From positions 930,001 through 994,000 of the forward strand of contig NZ_CP109000.1 of the NCBI RefSeq assembly GCF_036226605.1: DNA of 64,000 bases, given 5' to 3'. This DNA comes from Streptomyces sp. NBC_00704. Lineage in GTDB: Bacteria > Actinomycetota > Actinomycetes > Streptomycetales > Streptomycetaceae. How positions within the stretch are numbered: the stretch's first letter is position 1; every line of letters starts with the position of its first letter. The position numbers and the translations under genes are program-made. This document shows positions 8,634 through 17,411 of this stretch, piece after piece. Under the pieces are notes generated by a model. That model was given only the letters and a program-made list of their open reading frames with translations. It was not told the origin of the DNA and searched no databases.

Positions 8634-8856
8634 GTTTTTGAACCGCCCGGCGCACACCGCCGCTGACTACTCCCCTGCCCCACCTCACGGAGGTACCCCT
8701 TTGCCCCGGCACACCTAGCTCACCGCCCGGCCACGCGGAGCGAGCGGCAACTCGCCACACCGGCCCGCCTTGATCGCCCACCCCGGCCGCCGCGCCCTTC
8801 CCATCACGCCTCGCGCACGCGGCACGGCCGGACACTGCACCCCGAAGGACACGCTC
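8504..8856. other. Gap between IS and transfer block
   Basis: No convincing gene. It includes the right end of the IS5-type element to about 8633, then about 220 bases of high-GC sequence with a lone GGAGG at 8690 followed by a 5-codon reading frame. It probably held the promoter of the conjugation operon, but no clear -35/-10 pair was found. Confidence 0.4.
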
Positions 8857-8919
8857 ATGACGTCTCGCCACCCACCCACGCCCGAAAGCCCTGACCGGCG
8901 AGCGATCCGCTCCGGTTGA
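8857..8919 (+). CDS. Possible 20-residue leader peptide, overlapping next start
   Basis: ATG at 8857 with GAAGGA upstream opens a 20-codon frame beginning MTSRHPPTPES, whose TGA overlaps the TTG start of the VirB1-like gene (TTGA). The arrangement fits a translationally coupled leader. It could alternatively be the original N-terminus, separated from the next frame by a frameshift. Confidence 0.35.
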   Translation: MTSRHPPTPESPDRRAIRSG

Positions 8920-10049
8920 AGGCGCTCGCCGCCGGCATCGGCGTCGTCTTCCTCTCCCCGATCCTGATCGCCGGCACCGGCATGATGCTGGCCTCCTCCG
9001 CCGACGCCGTGCAGAGCAGCAGCTCCTTCAGCAGCTGCCTCACCGACATCGACACCGACGAGGTCGCCGAGCAGGTCACCAAGATTCTCGACGGCGCGTC
9101 CGGCAAGAACGTCCACGTCGAGGGCCTGGACCTGCCCGCCGAACAAGTCCCCAACGCGGCGACGATCGTGGCCGCCGGCCTCTCGCTCGACGTCCCCAGG
9201 AAGGGACAGATCATCGCGCTCGCCACCGCGATGCAGGAGAGCCGGCTGCGCAACCTCAACTACGGCGACCGGGACTCGCTCGGCCTGTTCCAGCAGCGTC
9301 CCTCCCAGGGCTGGGGCAGTGCCCAGCAGATCCGCGATCCGGTCTACGCCTCCGAGCAGTTCTACAAGCACTTGCTCAAGGTGAGCGGCTGGCAGCAGAT
9401 GACCGTCCCCCAGGCCGCCCAAGCCGTGCAGAGATCCGCCTACCCCGACGCGTATGCGCAGTGGGAGAGCCTGGCCACCGCGCTGCAGGATGCCATCGCC
9501 AAGACCTTCCCGGGCGGCGGCACCGACGCGGACAACGAGGACGCAGACCAGGGCGAGCAAGCATCGACCGGCACGAGCGGCTGTGCTCCGGGCCAGGACG
9601 GTTCCGGCTTCGGCCGTATCCCCGAGGGAAGCGTCCCGAAGGGCTACGCGATCCCTAAGGACGCCGATCCGAAGGCGCGCAAGGCCATCGAGTGGGCGAT
9701 GCACCAGCTCGGCACGCTCTACCAGTGGGGCGGCACCTGCACCAACGCGCATGGTCCTGACCCGATGGGCCGTTGCGACTGCTCCAGCCTGATGCAGCAG
9801 GCGTACGCACATGCAGGCGTCACTCTCACCCGCACCACGTATACGCAGGTCAACGAGGGCAAGGCGGTCTCGCCAGCCCAACTCAAGCCCGGCGATCTGA
9901 TCTTCAGCCGCGGCACCGCCGCCCGCCCTGAGCACGTCGGCATGTACATGGGCGAGGGCCTCGTGATCGAGGCGCCGCGCACCACCAAGCCGGTCCGGAT
10001 CACTCCGATCAAGGACTGGACGATTCTCGCCGCCCGCCGCGTTCTCTGA
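8916..10049 (+). CDS. Bifunctional lytic transglycosylase / NlpC-P60 peptidase (VirB1 role)
   Basis: 377 residues. An N-terminal hydrophobic segment (LSPILIAGTGMMLASSADA) anchors or exports the protein. Residues 90-160 form a lysozyme-like domain (ALATAMQESRLRNLNYGDRD, then GLFQQRPSQGWG). After an acidic linker, residues 255-377 are an NlpC/P60 domain: a CDCSSLMQQAYAHAG active-site Cys, a PEHVGMYMG histidine strand, and the downstream IEAP region. It cuts glycan strands and peptide stems so that the transfer apparatus can cross the wall. First gene of the plus-strand conjugation block; the TTG start overlaps a short leader frame. Confidence 0.9.
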   Translation: MKALAAGIGVVFLSPILIAGTGMMLASSADAVQSSSSFSSCLTDIDTDEVAEQVTKILDGASGKNVHVEGLDLPAEQVPNAATIVAAGLSLDVPRKGQIIALATAMQESRLRNLNYGDRDSLGLFQQRPSQGWGSAQQIRDPVYASEQFYKHLLKVSGWQQMTVPQAAQAVQRSAYPDAYAQWESLATALQDAIAKTFPGGGTDADNEDADQGEQASTGTSGCAPGQDGSGFGRIPEGSVPKGYAIPKDADPKARKAIEWAMHQLGTLYQWGGTCTNAHGPDPMGRCDCSSLMQQAYAHAGVTLTRTTYTQVNEGKAVSPAQLKPGDLIFSRGTAARPEHVGMYMGEGLVIEAPRTTKPVRITPIKDWTILAARRVL

Positions 10050-10121
10050 CGCCGGCCGGGGCGCGAGGGCCCCGGCGCACCATCTCTGACCGAGATTCCC
10101 CCAACAGTACGGAGCATCTTC

Positions 10122-10490
10122 TTGATAACCCGCCCCCGCGCCCCGCGTGCCCTCGCGGCAGCCTCTCTGGGCCTGGCCGTCGCCGCCGGCGGCCTCGCCA
10201 CCGCCACCGCAGCACAGGCGTACGACACCGGCACCACCACCATCAGCTGCAGTGCGGTCAAGGTGCGCAAGGCACCGTCGAAGACGTCCACGGTCTTGGG
10301 CATCGGCTACAGGCACGACAAGGTCGTCTACGACCAGTGGGTCTACAAGAAGGCCGAGAAGACCTGGTACACGCGCGGCACCGTCACCCGGAAGTCGGAC
10401 GGCAAGAAAATCGGCCGCGGTTACATGATCTACAACTGCGCGAACCCGTACAAGACCAACCCCGCTCCGAAGCCGCCGATCCCGAAGTAG
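10122..10490 (+). CDS. Secreted SH3-like protein
   Basis: 122 residues, TTG start behind GGAG. A signal peptide spans about residues 1-33, ending AQA before YDTGTTT. The mature part has one SH3-like fold (SAVKVRKAPSKTSTVLGIG, then a Tyr/Trp-rich strand pair YDQWVYKK and TWYTRG). The C-terminus is a Pro/Lys tail. It is exported and probably wall-associated, sitting directly behind the VirB1-like gene, so it may help localise the transfer apparatus. Compare 3513-3860. Confidence 0.7.
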   Translation: MITRPRAPRALAAASLGLAVAAGGLATATAAQAYDTGTTTISCSAVKVRKAPSKTSTVLGIGYRHDKVVYDQWVYKKAEKTWYTRGTVTRKSDGKKIGRGYMIYNCANPYKTNPAPKPPIPK

Positions 10491-10516
10491 GGGTCTTCCA
10501 CTGCCGGTTCGGCCCC

Positions 10517-10553
10517 TGAGCCGGCGCCTTCGCCGGGAGCACCGGCTCGGTCC
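10517..10553 (+). terminator. GC-rich hairpin
   Basis: GAGCCGG and CCGGCTC arms, with a smaller GCG/CGC stem inside the loop, just after the SH3-like gene. There is no U-run, as is common for actinomycete terminators. Confidence 0.4.
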
Positions 10554-10700
10554 GCAGCCTCGGCGCGGCACCTGCTGCGTCCTCGTGCGAGCGATGCCGT
10601 CTCTTCGCGGACGCCGCCCGGCCAGCCCGTGCATCCACGGTGTCTGCCCTCCCTTTCTACGAGGCGCTGCCTCGTTCCTCCCTTTCCTTCTGTGATTCCC

Positions 10701-10721
10701 GCGCGCCAAATTTCGGCGCGC
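10701..10721 (+). promoter_or_regulatory. Hairpin in the leader of the VirB2-like gene
   Basis: A perfect 7-bp stem GCGCGCC/GGCGCGC with loop AAATTTC ends three bases before the AAGGAG ribosome site of the next gene. The ribosome site is itself followed by its complement (TTCCTT) and a TTG start. The placement suggests control of translation or RNA stability for the pilin-like gene. Confidence 0.5.
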
Positions 10722-10734
10722 CCAAGGAGCTTCC

Positions 10735-11043
10735 TTGCCCCTACTCGAAACCGTGCAGTACCTGGCCTACGATCCCGGCATCACGCCGTCGGGCGGTGGC
10801 CTGCCCGGCCTGAGCGTGCTGAAGAACGTCGTCAACTCGATCAACCTGTTCGGCATCATCGCCGTCGTCGGCGCCCTCGCTGTGTCGCTCGGCGTGTGGG
10901 CTTGGGGACACCACACGGGCGGTCACCAGGCCGAGGCCAACGGGAAGAAGGGCGCGGTCGTGGCCGCGGGCGCCGCCCTGGGCCTGGGCGCCGCGAACGG
11001 CATCGTCGCGTTCTTCTCGACCCTCGGGTCGCAGGTGCACTGA
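10735..11043 (+). CDS. Small two-helix membrane protein, VirB2/TrbC-like (DUF6112 type)
   Basis: 102 residues, TTG start behind AAGGAG. After an N-terminal hydrophilic part come two membrane segments: SINLFGIIAVVGALAVSLGV (about 40-60) and AVVAAGAALGLGAANGIVAF (about 75-95), joined by a short polar loop with HHTGGHQAEANGKKG. Size, topology and position before the VirB8- and VirB6-like genes fit the pilin-like subunit of an actinobacterial type IV transfer system. The sequence match to classical VirB2 is weak, so the assignment rests on context. Confidence 0.65.
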   Translation: MPLLETVQYLAYDPGITPSGGGLPGLSVLKNVVNSINLFGIIAVVGALAVSLGVWAWGHHTGGHQAEANGKKGAVVAAGAALGLGAANGIVAFFSTLGSQVH

Positions 11044-11729
11044 TGAAGAAACGACTCCCCTCCCTGTCGTCGTATGGCAGTGGCTGGTCGGCCAACCGGC
11101 GCATCGCGATCGTCGCCTCCGCCGTCGCAGTCCTGCTCGCCGTCGCCGGGATCGTCGCCCTGCTGACCGGCGGCGGCAACGGCCACCAGGCCCCGGGCAC
11201 CGCCGCGCCTACCCCGAGTGGCAGCCCGTCCTCCTCCGAGGCCGCCCCCAAGCCTTCCTCCGGATCCGGGTCGGTGTCCCAGCCTCCGCAGATCGCCGAA
11301 CCGGTCGCCTACGCCAAGGCGGCGGCCCAGATGCTGTGGTCCTACGACACCCGCGACACCAGCCGCGACCAACAACTCGCCGGCATGCGCGCCTGGATGA
11401 CCACGGAGACCACGTACACCGACTGGGCCTCGGTCTCTGGCCAAGTGCCCGATCCGGTGCTGTGGTCGCGGATGGCCGACCAGGACCAGCACGCCACCGC
11501 CAGCGTCACCGAGGGCCACTACCCCTCCGCGTTCAAGCAGGCGCTGGCCGACGACCCGTCCGCGATCACCGAGGCGTACATCTACGTCGTCACCGTCAAC
11601 GGCACGCAGCAGATCGCCTGGAAAAAGGGCGGCGGCGGAGCCGAGGAACGGGCCGTGACCCTCGCCGTCCAGTGCCGCCCGAATCACGACTGCACCCTGG
11701 CCGCCATCGCCCCGAGCGTCACGCAGTGA
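11043..11729 (+). CDS. VirB8/TcpC-like transfer protein
   Basis: 228 residues; ATG overlaps the previous stop (TGATG). One membrane segment lies at about residues 20-42 (IVASAVAVLLAVAGIVALLT), followed by a Pro/Ser linker. An extracellular domain of about 150 residues has the NTF2-like pattern of conjugation proteins such as TcpC/VirB8 (AAAQMLWSYDTRD and EAYIYVVTVNGTQQIAWKK). Such proteins bridge the inner-membrane channel and the wall. Assignment rests on topology, size and order. Confidence 0.65.
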   Translation: MKKRLPSLSSYGSGWSANRRIAIVASAVAVLLAVAGIVALLTGGGNGHQAPGTAAPTPSGSPSSSEAAPKPSSGSGSVSQPPQIAEPVAYAKAAAQMLWSYDTRDTSRDQQLAGMRAWMTTETTYTDWASVSGQVPDPVLWSRMADQDQHATASVTEGHYPSAFKQALADDPSAITEAYIYVVTVNGTQQIAWKKGGGGAEERAVTLAVQCRPNHDCTLAAIAPSVTQ

Positions 11730-11750
11730 CCCGCGCCTGAGACAAGAAAG

Positions 11751-11768
11751 GAGGAGTAACTCCTCGTG
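11751..11768 (+). promoter_or_regulatory. Ribosome site inside a hairpin abutting a GTG start
   Basis: GAGGAG-TAA-CTCCTC is followed directly by the GTG start of the VirB6-like gene. It is the cleanest case of a start architecture repeated in this window, in which the Shine-Dalgarno pairs with its own complement in the spacer. Confidence 0.55.
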
Positions 11769-13142
11769 GGTTTCTGTGATTTCCCCCTGGCAGACAAGCT
11801 GTGCGCCGTCGGCGACGCAGTCGATTTCGCCTCGGACCCCGGCAAGGCCATCGGTGACTGGATGGCGAAGTCCGCCGGTGAACTGGCCGCCGCCGCAGCC
11901 GATCTGGCCGCCGAGGCCGTCAACACCACCACGAAGGTCGACCTCAACGCGTCGTGGTTCGTCGACAACTACGAGATGCTGCTGCCTCTGGGCCTGGTCC
12001 TGCTGGTCGCCACATTCTGCGCACAACTGGTCCGGGCCGCCATCCGACGCGACGGACAAGCCCTGGCACAAGCGTTCACCGGCACCATGAGCGGCGTCCT
12101 GTTCGCCTTCTGCGCCATCGCCTTCACCACGGTCGCCGTCGAAGTGGTCGATGCCGTCAGCGACGGCCTGTTCAAGACCGCCCACCTGAACATCGAGTCG
12201 GCCGTGCGACGCATCGTGAAGGTCAACCAGATCGCGAGCCTGTCCGGGATGGGCTGGCTCGTTGCGGTTGTCGCCGGCCTTGGTGCCGCCGTCGGTGCCT
12301 TCCTCTACTGGTGCGTGATGATGGTCCGCAAGGTCGGCATCCTCGTCATGGTCACGCTGGCTGTCTTCGCGTCCGCCGGCGGCGGGTGGGAGGTCGCGCG
12401 GCGCTGGCGCAAGGGCTGGATCGAGGCCACCGCCACCCTCGTCGTCTCCAAGCTCCTGATGACCGTGATCTTCGTCCTCGGTATCGCCGCCATGGGCAAA
12501 ACCGAGGCCAAGGACGGCATCGCCGCTCTGGCCGACGTCATGTCCGGCATCGTGATCATGATCCTGGTGCTGCTGTGCCCCTACGCCGTCTTCAAGTTCG
12601 TGCACTGGGCGGCCGACGGGACCGACGGCGAGTCCATCCACCGTGCCGGTGGCGCCGGAGCGCAGATCGCCAAGGCGCATGCCGAGAACGCCGCCCGCAA
12701 GGCCGCCGCGGCTGCGGCCACCGCCGGAACCGGTGGCGCTGCAGCCGGAGCAGGCGCCGCACCGCAGGGGCCCGACGCCGCTGGCGGTGGCGGTTTCCCC
12801 GGCGACGTCGCCGCCAACCCGACCGGCGGCGGAGGAGGCAAGGAAGGTTCGCAGGACGGCGGTACGGGCATCTCGCCCGGTGGCGACGCGGTCAAGTCCG
12901 GTCTGGAGAAAGCCGTCCAGCCCGCGCCGACGAGCGTGTCCGACGACACCAGCGGCCAAGTGGGCGGCAGCCCAGGGCCGGGCGGGCCCGGAGCGAACGC
13001 CGCCTCCGGCCAGGGCAGCGGATGGCAGTCCGCGCCGCCGACCACCACCGCACCGCCGCAGGGCGCACCTCCGCCCTCCGGCTCACAGAACGCCACGTCC
13101 AGTGGGTCGGCCTCACCCTCTCCGCCGCCGACCGGCCTCTGA
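11766..13142 (+). CDS. VirB6/TrbL-like integral membrane transfer protein
   Basis: 458 residues. About six to seven membrane segments occur between residues 70 and 285 (for example MLLPLGLVLLVATFCAQLV, LVAVVAGLGAAVGAFLYWCV and IVIMILVLLCPYAVFKFVH). A Lys/Arg-bearing loop (MMVRKVGILVM) and the ALADVMSGIVIMI segment are typical of TrbL/VirB6-type channel proteins. The C-terminal 170 residues are a Gly/Pro/Ala-rich cytoplasmic tail. It forms the inner-membrane pore core of the conjugation machine together with the neighbouring VirB8- and VirB4-like proteins. GTG start. Confidence 0.8.
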   Translation: MGFCDFPLADKLCAVGDAVDFASDPGKAIGDWMAKSAGELAAAAADLAAEAVNTTTKVDLNASWFVDNYEMLLPLGLVLLVATFCAQLVRAAIRRDGQALAQAFTGTMSGVLFAFCAIAFTTVAVEVVDAVSDGLFKTAHLNIESAVRRIVKVNQIASLSGMGWLVAVVAGLGAAVGAFLYWCVMMVRKVGILVMVTLAVFASAGGGWEVARRWRKGWIEATATLVVSKLLMTVIFVLGIAAMGKTEAKDGIAALADVMSGIVIMILVLLCPYAVFKFVHWAADGTDGESIHRAGGAGAQIAKAHAENAARKAAAAAATAGTGGAAAGAGAAPQGPDAAGGGGFPGDVAANPTGGGGGKEGSQDGGTGISPGGDAVKSGLEKAVQPAPTSVSDDTSGQVGGSPGPGGPGANAASGQGSGWQSAPPTTTAPPQGAPPPSGSQNATSSGSASPSPPPTGL

Positions 13143-13223
13143 TCCCTTGCCCGTCCACCGGGGGCGGGACTTGCGCTGCACCTCCCGCCCCCGGGTTCCC
13201 CCGCGTCTCCAGGACCCGCCCCT

Positions 13224-14696
13224 TTGACTGATCTCTCCGTCGCCCCGGTCACGGTGAAGTTCCCGCACCGGTCCCGCCGCGGCATCCTCCTCGGCCTCTC
13301 CCTGCCCCAACTCATCCTCGTCTCCTGCACACTGGCGCTCCTGCTGATGACGGTGGTCTCCACCGGACTGCTCGGCGCCGTCGCCCTGGCCCCGCTGTGG
13401 GCGGCATCCGGTGCGCTCGTCACAATCCGCCGGCACGGCCGCTCCCTCATCGACTGGGCACCGATCGTCGCCCGCTACGCACACCGCCGCCGCACCGGCC
13501 AGACCCTCTGGCTCGCCCGGCCCGTCACCCGGCCCCGGCAGGACGGCATCCTCCACCTGCCCGGCACCACCGCCTCCCTCAAGGTGGTCACCCCCGGCGA
13601 CTCCGTCAACGGCGCCGCGGCCGTGCACGACCCGCAACAGCAGACCCTGACCGCCATCGCCCGCGTCACCAGCCGCGCCTTCGCCCTCCTCGACCCCGCC
13701 ACCCAGAACCACAACGTGAGCAGTTGGGGACGCGCGCTCGCGGGTATCGCCCGCACCGGGCACGTCGCCACTGTGCAGGTGCTGGAACGCACCGTCCCCG
13801 ACTCGGGCGACACCCTCACCCGCCACTGGACCCACAACGGGCAGCCCCAGACTCCCGTCGCCGGACAGATCTACTCCGAGCTGGTCTCCTCGGCCGGCCC
13901 TGCCGCCGCCCCGCACGAGACCTACCTCGCCATCTCCCTCGACCTCAAGGCCGCCCGGCGCCTGATCAACCAGGCCGGCGGAGGGCTGCCCGGCGCGTTC
14001 ACCGTCATGGAGCAGACCAGCGCATCCATCGCCCAGGCCGCGCGCAACGCCGGACTCCAGGTCACCGGATGGCTGACCGCGAGGGAGATCGCCGCCGTCA
14101 TCCGCACCGCCTACGACCCAAAGGCGCTCGCCGCCCTCCAGCAGTGGTCCGAGACCGGCCGCGCCGAGGCCGACCCCGCAGCCGCCGGGCCCGTCGTCCA
14201 GTTCGAGGAGTACGACCGGCTCGCCACCGACAGCGCACGGCACGCAACGTACTGGGTGGAGAACTGGCCGAGGACGGAGATGGGGGCCGGGTTCCTGCAC
14301 GGGATCATGTTCACGGCCGGCGTGCGGCGCAGCCTCTCCCTTATATACGTGCCGCAGGGACTCGAGTCCGCGCTGCGAGACGTCCAGCGGAAGAAGGCGG
14401 CGATCATCGCCGACGCCAACGAGAGGGCCCGCCGGGGGCAGGTCGACAGCGAGGAAGACTCCGTCGAGTACGCCGACGTCAAGCAGCGTGAGCGCCAGCT
14501 CATCGCCGGACATGCCGACGTGGCCCTGACCGGCCTGGTCACCGTCACCGCCGAGACCGACGCCCTCCTGGACGCCGCCTGCGCACAGATCGAGACCCAC
14601 GCCGTCACCTCCGGGGTCGATCTGCGACGGCTCAACTACCAGCAGCCGGACGCCTTCGCCCTCACCGCGCTCCCACTCGCCCGGACCGCCCTGTGA
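13224..14696 (+). CDS. SCO6880-family conjugation protein
   Basis: 490 residues, TTG start. Two N-terminal membrane segments (about 25-70: LPQLILVSCTLALLLMTVVS and LLGAVALAPLWAASGALV) precede a cytoplasmic domain of about 400 residues. From memory this matches the SCO6880 family, found in Streptomyces genomic islands and plasmids between the VirB6- and VirB4-like genes. It resembles a PrgI-type membrane anchor joined to the N-terminal domain of a VirB4/TraC protein. The ATPase core is encoded separately at 15281-16816, so the two probably act as one unit. Confidence 0.85.
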   Translation: MTDLSVAPVTVKFPHRSRRGILLGLSLPQLILVSCTLALLLMTVVSTGLLGAVALAPLWAASGALVTIRRHGRSLIDWAPIVARYAHRRRTGQTLWLARPVTRPRQDGILHLPGTTASLKVVTPGDSVNGAAAVHDPQQQTLTAIARVTSRAFALLDPATQNHNVSSWGRALAGIARTGHVATVQVLERTVPDSGDTLTRHWTHNGQPQTPVAGQIYSELVSSAGPAAAPHETYLAISLDLKAARRLINQAGGGLPGAFTVMEQTSASIAQAARNAGLQVTGWLTAREIAAVIRTAYDPKALAALQQWSETGRAEADPAAAGPVVQFEEYDRLATDSARHATYWVENWPRTEMGAGFLHGIMFTAGVRRSLSLIYVPQGLESALRDVQRKKAAIIADANERARRGQVDSEEDSVEYADVKQRERQLIAGHADVALTGLVTVTAETDALLDAACAQIETHAVTSGVDLRRLNYQQPDAFALTALPLARTAL

Positions 14697-14790
14697 GCCG
14701 GGCCCGTCCCCGCCGGTCAGCGCCGTGGCGCCCGCCGCTCTTCGAACATCCGTCACCGCCCCTGCCTGCCGGCAGGAAGGACCACCACCT

Positions 14791-15252
14791 TTGACCTCGC
14801 CCACGCGTCCGGACGACGCGCACCCCTACCTCCGCGCCGCAAGCGCCGGCTTCCGCCACCACACCCGGGCCCTGGCACCGTCGGACGCGAACCCGCCCCG
14901 GCCAGCGGACCGCGTGCACGTTGACGTGCTGCACGCCCACCTCACCGCCCTGCACCAGCTCATGGACCGGCTCGCCGAAAACACCCGGCCTGCGCACCCC
15001 GCCGCCGGCCGCCACCTCGCCACCGCGCACACCCGCCTCTGGCAGGCCACCAGCGAGGTCCACTCCGCCTTCCACCTGCTGCCCAACAGCGCAGCAGCAG
15101 AAGCCGAGTCGAGCGCATGCCATCCGGAGCGGCTTCCTGAGGGACCGCCCGTGCTCACGATCTGCCAGCGCCACCTCGCCGCCGGGCATGTCATCCGCCG
15201 CAAGACCACCCCCACCGACCTCCGCCCGCACACCACAGCCTGCGTGCGATGA
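14791..15252 (+). CDS. Hypothetical helical protein
   Basis: 153 residues from a TTG start behind GGAAGGA; the ORF track can be read from 14725, but that extension lacks a ribosome site. Predicted helices include VLHAHLTALHQLMDRLAEN and TARLWQATSEVHSAFHLL-like segments. No membrane segments were seen and the family was not recognised. It lies between two conserved transfer genes, so it may be a chaperone or adaptor; this is inference. Confidence 0.5.
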   Translation: MTSPTRPDDAHPYLRAASAGFRHHTRALAPSDANPPRPADRVHVDVLHAHLTALHQLMDRLAENTRPAHPAAGRHLATAHTRLWQATSEVHSAFHLLPNSAAAEAESSACHPERLPEGPPVLTICQRHLAAGHVIRRKTTPTDLRPHTTACVR

Positions 15253-15280
15253 GCACTACCCGCAGAAACGAGGGCCACCG

Positions 15281-16816
15281 ATGAACCACCGGCCCGCCCG
15301 CCGCGCCCGCCGCGCCTCCGCCAGCCCGCTCTTCACCCCCCACGGCACCGATCGCGCCAGCCGCAAGGCCGCCCGTCGCCAGCTCGCCGAGGCCACCGCC
15401 AAGGCCCGCGCGCAAGCCAGTGCCCACCAGAGTGAGAGCACGTCCGCCGCCCACGAGATGCCCACCGCGCTCTACCCGGCGAACGGACGTCCCGGACCCG
15501 CCTCCGCGCGTCACAACCGGCTGAAGCTGCCCGCCCACCGCATGACCACCGCGGTCGCGGCCGGTGCCTATCCCTTCTTGGCCGAAGGGGGACTCGGCGC
15601 CGAGGGCATCTACATCGGGCGCGATGTCCACGCCGAGGCCAGCTTCGTCTTCGATCCGTTCGCTCTGTACGGCAAGGTCGAGGGATTCACCAACCCGAAC
15701 CTCTTGCTCGCCGGGGTCATCGGCCAGGGCAAGAGCGCGCTCGCCAAGTCCTTCGCGCTGCGTTCGGTGGCCTTCGGATACCGCGTCTACGTCCCGTGCG
15801 ACCCGAAGGGCGAATGGACGCCGGTGGCACAAGCCCTCGGTGGCCGGTCCGTCGCTCTCGGCCCCGGACTGCCCGGACGACTGAACCCCTTGGACGCGGC
15901 CCCGCGCCCGCACAGCGTCTCCGAGGACGACTGGGTCGGCGAGATCCGCAAACGGCGCCTGCTCCTGCTCGGCTCCCTGGCCCGGACGGTCCTGGGCCGG
16001 GACCTGATGCCCATGGAGCACACCGCCCTGGACGTCGCCCTGGACGCCGTCGTCACCCGCGCCGTCCACACTGGCCGCACCCCGCTGCTCGGCGATGTCG
16101 CCGCCACCCTCAACAACCCCAGTGCGCTCGACGAGGCCGCCGGGATGATGTCGGGCCAACTCGGCGACGCCGCCCGCGACCTGGCCCACGCCATGCGCCG
16201 CCTCGTCCACGGTGACCTGGCCGGCATGTTCGACGCCCCCTCCACCGTCGCCTTCGACCCGAACGCACCGATGCTCACCATCGACCTCTCCCGGCTCGGC
16301 GGATCCGGCGACGACACCGCCCTCGTCCTGGCGATGACCTGCGCGAGTGCCTGGATGGAGTCCGCCCTCTCCGACCCGTCCGGCGGCCGGCGCTGGATCG
16401 TGTACGACGAGGCGTGGCGGTTGATGCGGCACGTCGGCCTGCTGCAGCGCATGCAGGCCCAGTGGAAGCTCAGCCGCGGCCTCGGCATCGCCAACCTCAT
16501 GGTGATCCACCGGCTGTCTGACCTGCTCACCGCCGGCGACGCCGGATCACAAGGCCGGGCCTTGGCCGAGGGCCTCCTCGCCGACTGCAGCACCCGCATC
16601 ATCTACCGCCAGGAGACCGACCAACTCCACGCCGCGGCCTCGCTGCTCGGCCTGACCTCCGTCGAAATGGACGCCATCGCCCACCTCAACCGAGGGCGTG
16701 GCCTGTGGAAAGTCGCCGGACGATCTTTCATCGTGCAGCACCTCCTGCACGCGTACGAGCTGGCACTCTTCGACACCGACGCCCGAATGCATAAAAAAGC
16801 CGTAAAAGACTCATGA
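15281..16816 (+). CDS. VirB4/TraC-like conjugation ATPase
   Basis: 511 residues from an ATG behind GAGGG. Walker A is at about residue 150 (AGVIGQGKSALAKSF), followed by the DPKGEW phrase of HerA/VirB4-type ATPases. Walker B with the DEAW signature is at about 375 (RRWIVYDEAWRLMRH). A later Gln/Arg motif region contains LADCSTRIIYRQ. VirB4 powers assembly of the mating apparatus and substrate translocation at the inner membrane. The N-terminal domain usual in VirB4 is supplied by the SCO6880-like gene just upstream. The stop overlaps the next start (ATGA). Confidence 0.9.
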   Translation: MNHRPARRARRASASPLFTPHGTDRASRKAARRQLAEATAKARAQASAHQSESTSAAHEMPTALYPANGRPGPASARHNRLKLPAHRMTTAVAAGAYPFLAEGGLGAEGIYIGRDVHAEASFVFDPFALYGKVEGFTNPNLLLAGVIGQGKSALAKSFALRSVAFGYRVYVPCDPKGEWTPVAQALGGRSVALGPGLPGRLNPLDAAPRPHSVSEDDWVGEIRKRRLLLLGSLARTVLGRDLMPMEHTALDVALDAVVTRAVHTGRTPLLGDVAATLNNPSALDEAAGMMSGQLGDAARDLAHAMRRLVHGDLAGMFDAPSTVAFDPNAPMLTIDLSRLGGSGDDTALVLAMTCASAWMESALSDPSGGRRWIVYDEAWRLMRHVGLLQRMQAQWKLSRGLGIANLMVIHRLSDLLTAGDAGSQGRALAEGLLADCSTRIIYRQETDQLHAAASLLGLTSVEMDAIAHLNRGRGLWKVAGRSFIVQHLLHAYELALFDTDARMHKKAVKDS

Positions 16817-17379
16817 AACCTGATATCCGGCGTGAGCTGATCCCGCGCGCCACCACGCTCCACCTCATCGACGCGCTCAACGCCGTGAGGGGCAAACTCT
16901 CCGGCGCGTTCGAGCAGTGGGAGCTGCTGGACGACACCGGTCGCGTCCCGGCCTCGCCGTCCTACACCGCGCTTCTCCAGCACGTCACCGGCGCACAGAC
17001 GCTCGCCCGTGATGTCGTCCAGCTGACCGCGGACTTCGCCCGGACCACCTCCAGTACGAACCGTGCCGGCAGCGCCGTCCTCGCCCATCTGGCGTCGGCG
17101 GTCACCCTGTCGAGCCAGGCCGTACCGCACTTCGCCGAGACCGCACAGACCGCGCTCTCACCGCCCCGGCCGCACAGCGAGAACGACAGCTACGTCCGTG
17201 ACAACCGCATGGTCGTCGAACACGCGACGGCGCGTGCCTGTCTGCGGCGCGCGGCACAGGCGCTCGGTGACGCAGTCCAGGAACTCACCGACCACCTCGA
17301 CTTCCACCGCTTCTTCCTCACGCCCTCCCACCGCCAGAGCCCGGTACCGCCGCCCAAACCGCGCGGTCGCCACCGCTGA
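16813..17379 (+). CDS. Hypothetical helical protein
   Basis: 188 residues, starting in an ATGA overlap with the VirB4-like gene. It is entirely predicted helical with long amphipathic stretches (VTGAQTLARDVVQLTADFAR, ACLRRAAQALGDAVQELTDH) and a Pro/Arg tail. It belongs to the same general type as 20649-21179 and 24483-25016. No family was recognised; coupling to virB4 suggests a role in transfer. Confidence 0.6.
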   Translation: MKPDIRRELIPRATTLHLIDALNAVRGKLSGAFEQWELLDDTGRVPASPSYTALLQHVTGAQTLARDVVQLTADFARTTSSTNRAGSAVLAHLASAVTLSSQAVPHFAETAQTALSPPRPHSENDSYVRDNRMVVEHATARACLRRAAQALGDAVQELTDHLDFHRFFLTPSHRQSPVPPPKPRGRHR

Positions 17380-17411
17380 CCCGGACCGGCCCCACCCTTT
17401 CAAGGAGCCCT

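Noticed and set aside
8715..14804. Very long minus-strand frames (664, 678 and 563 codons) opposite the transfer genes
   Set aside because: They are antisense shadows created by GC-rich third positions; the plus strand encodes recognisable transfer proteins with ribosome sites throughout.
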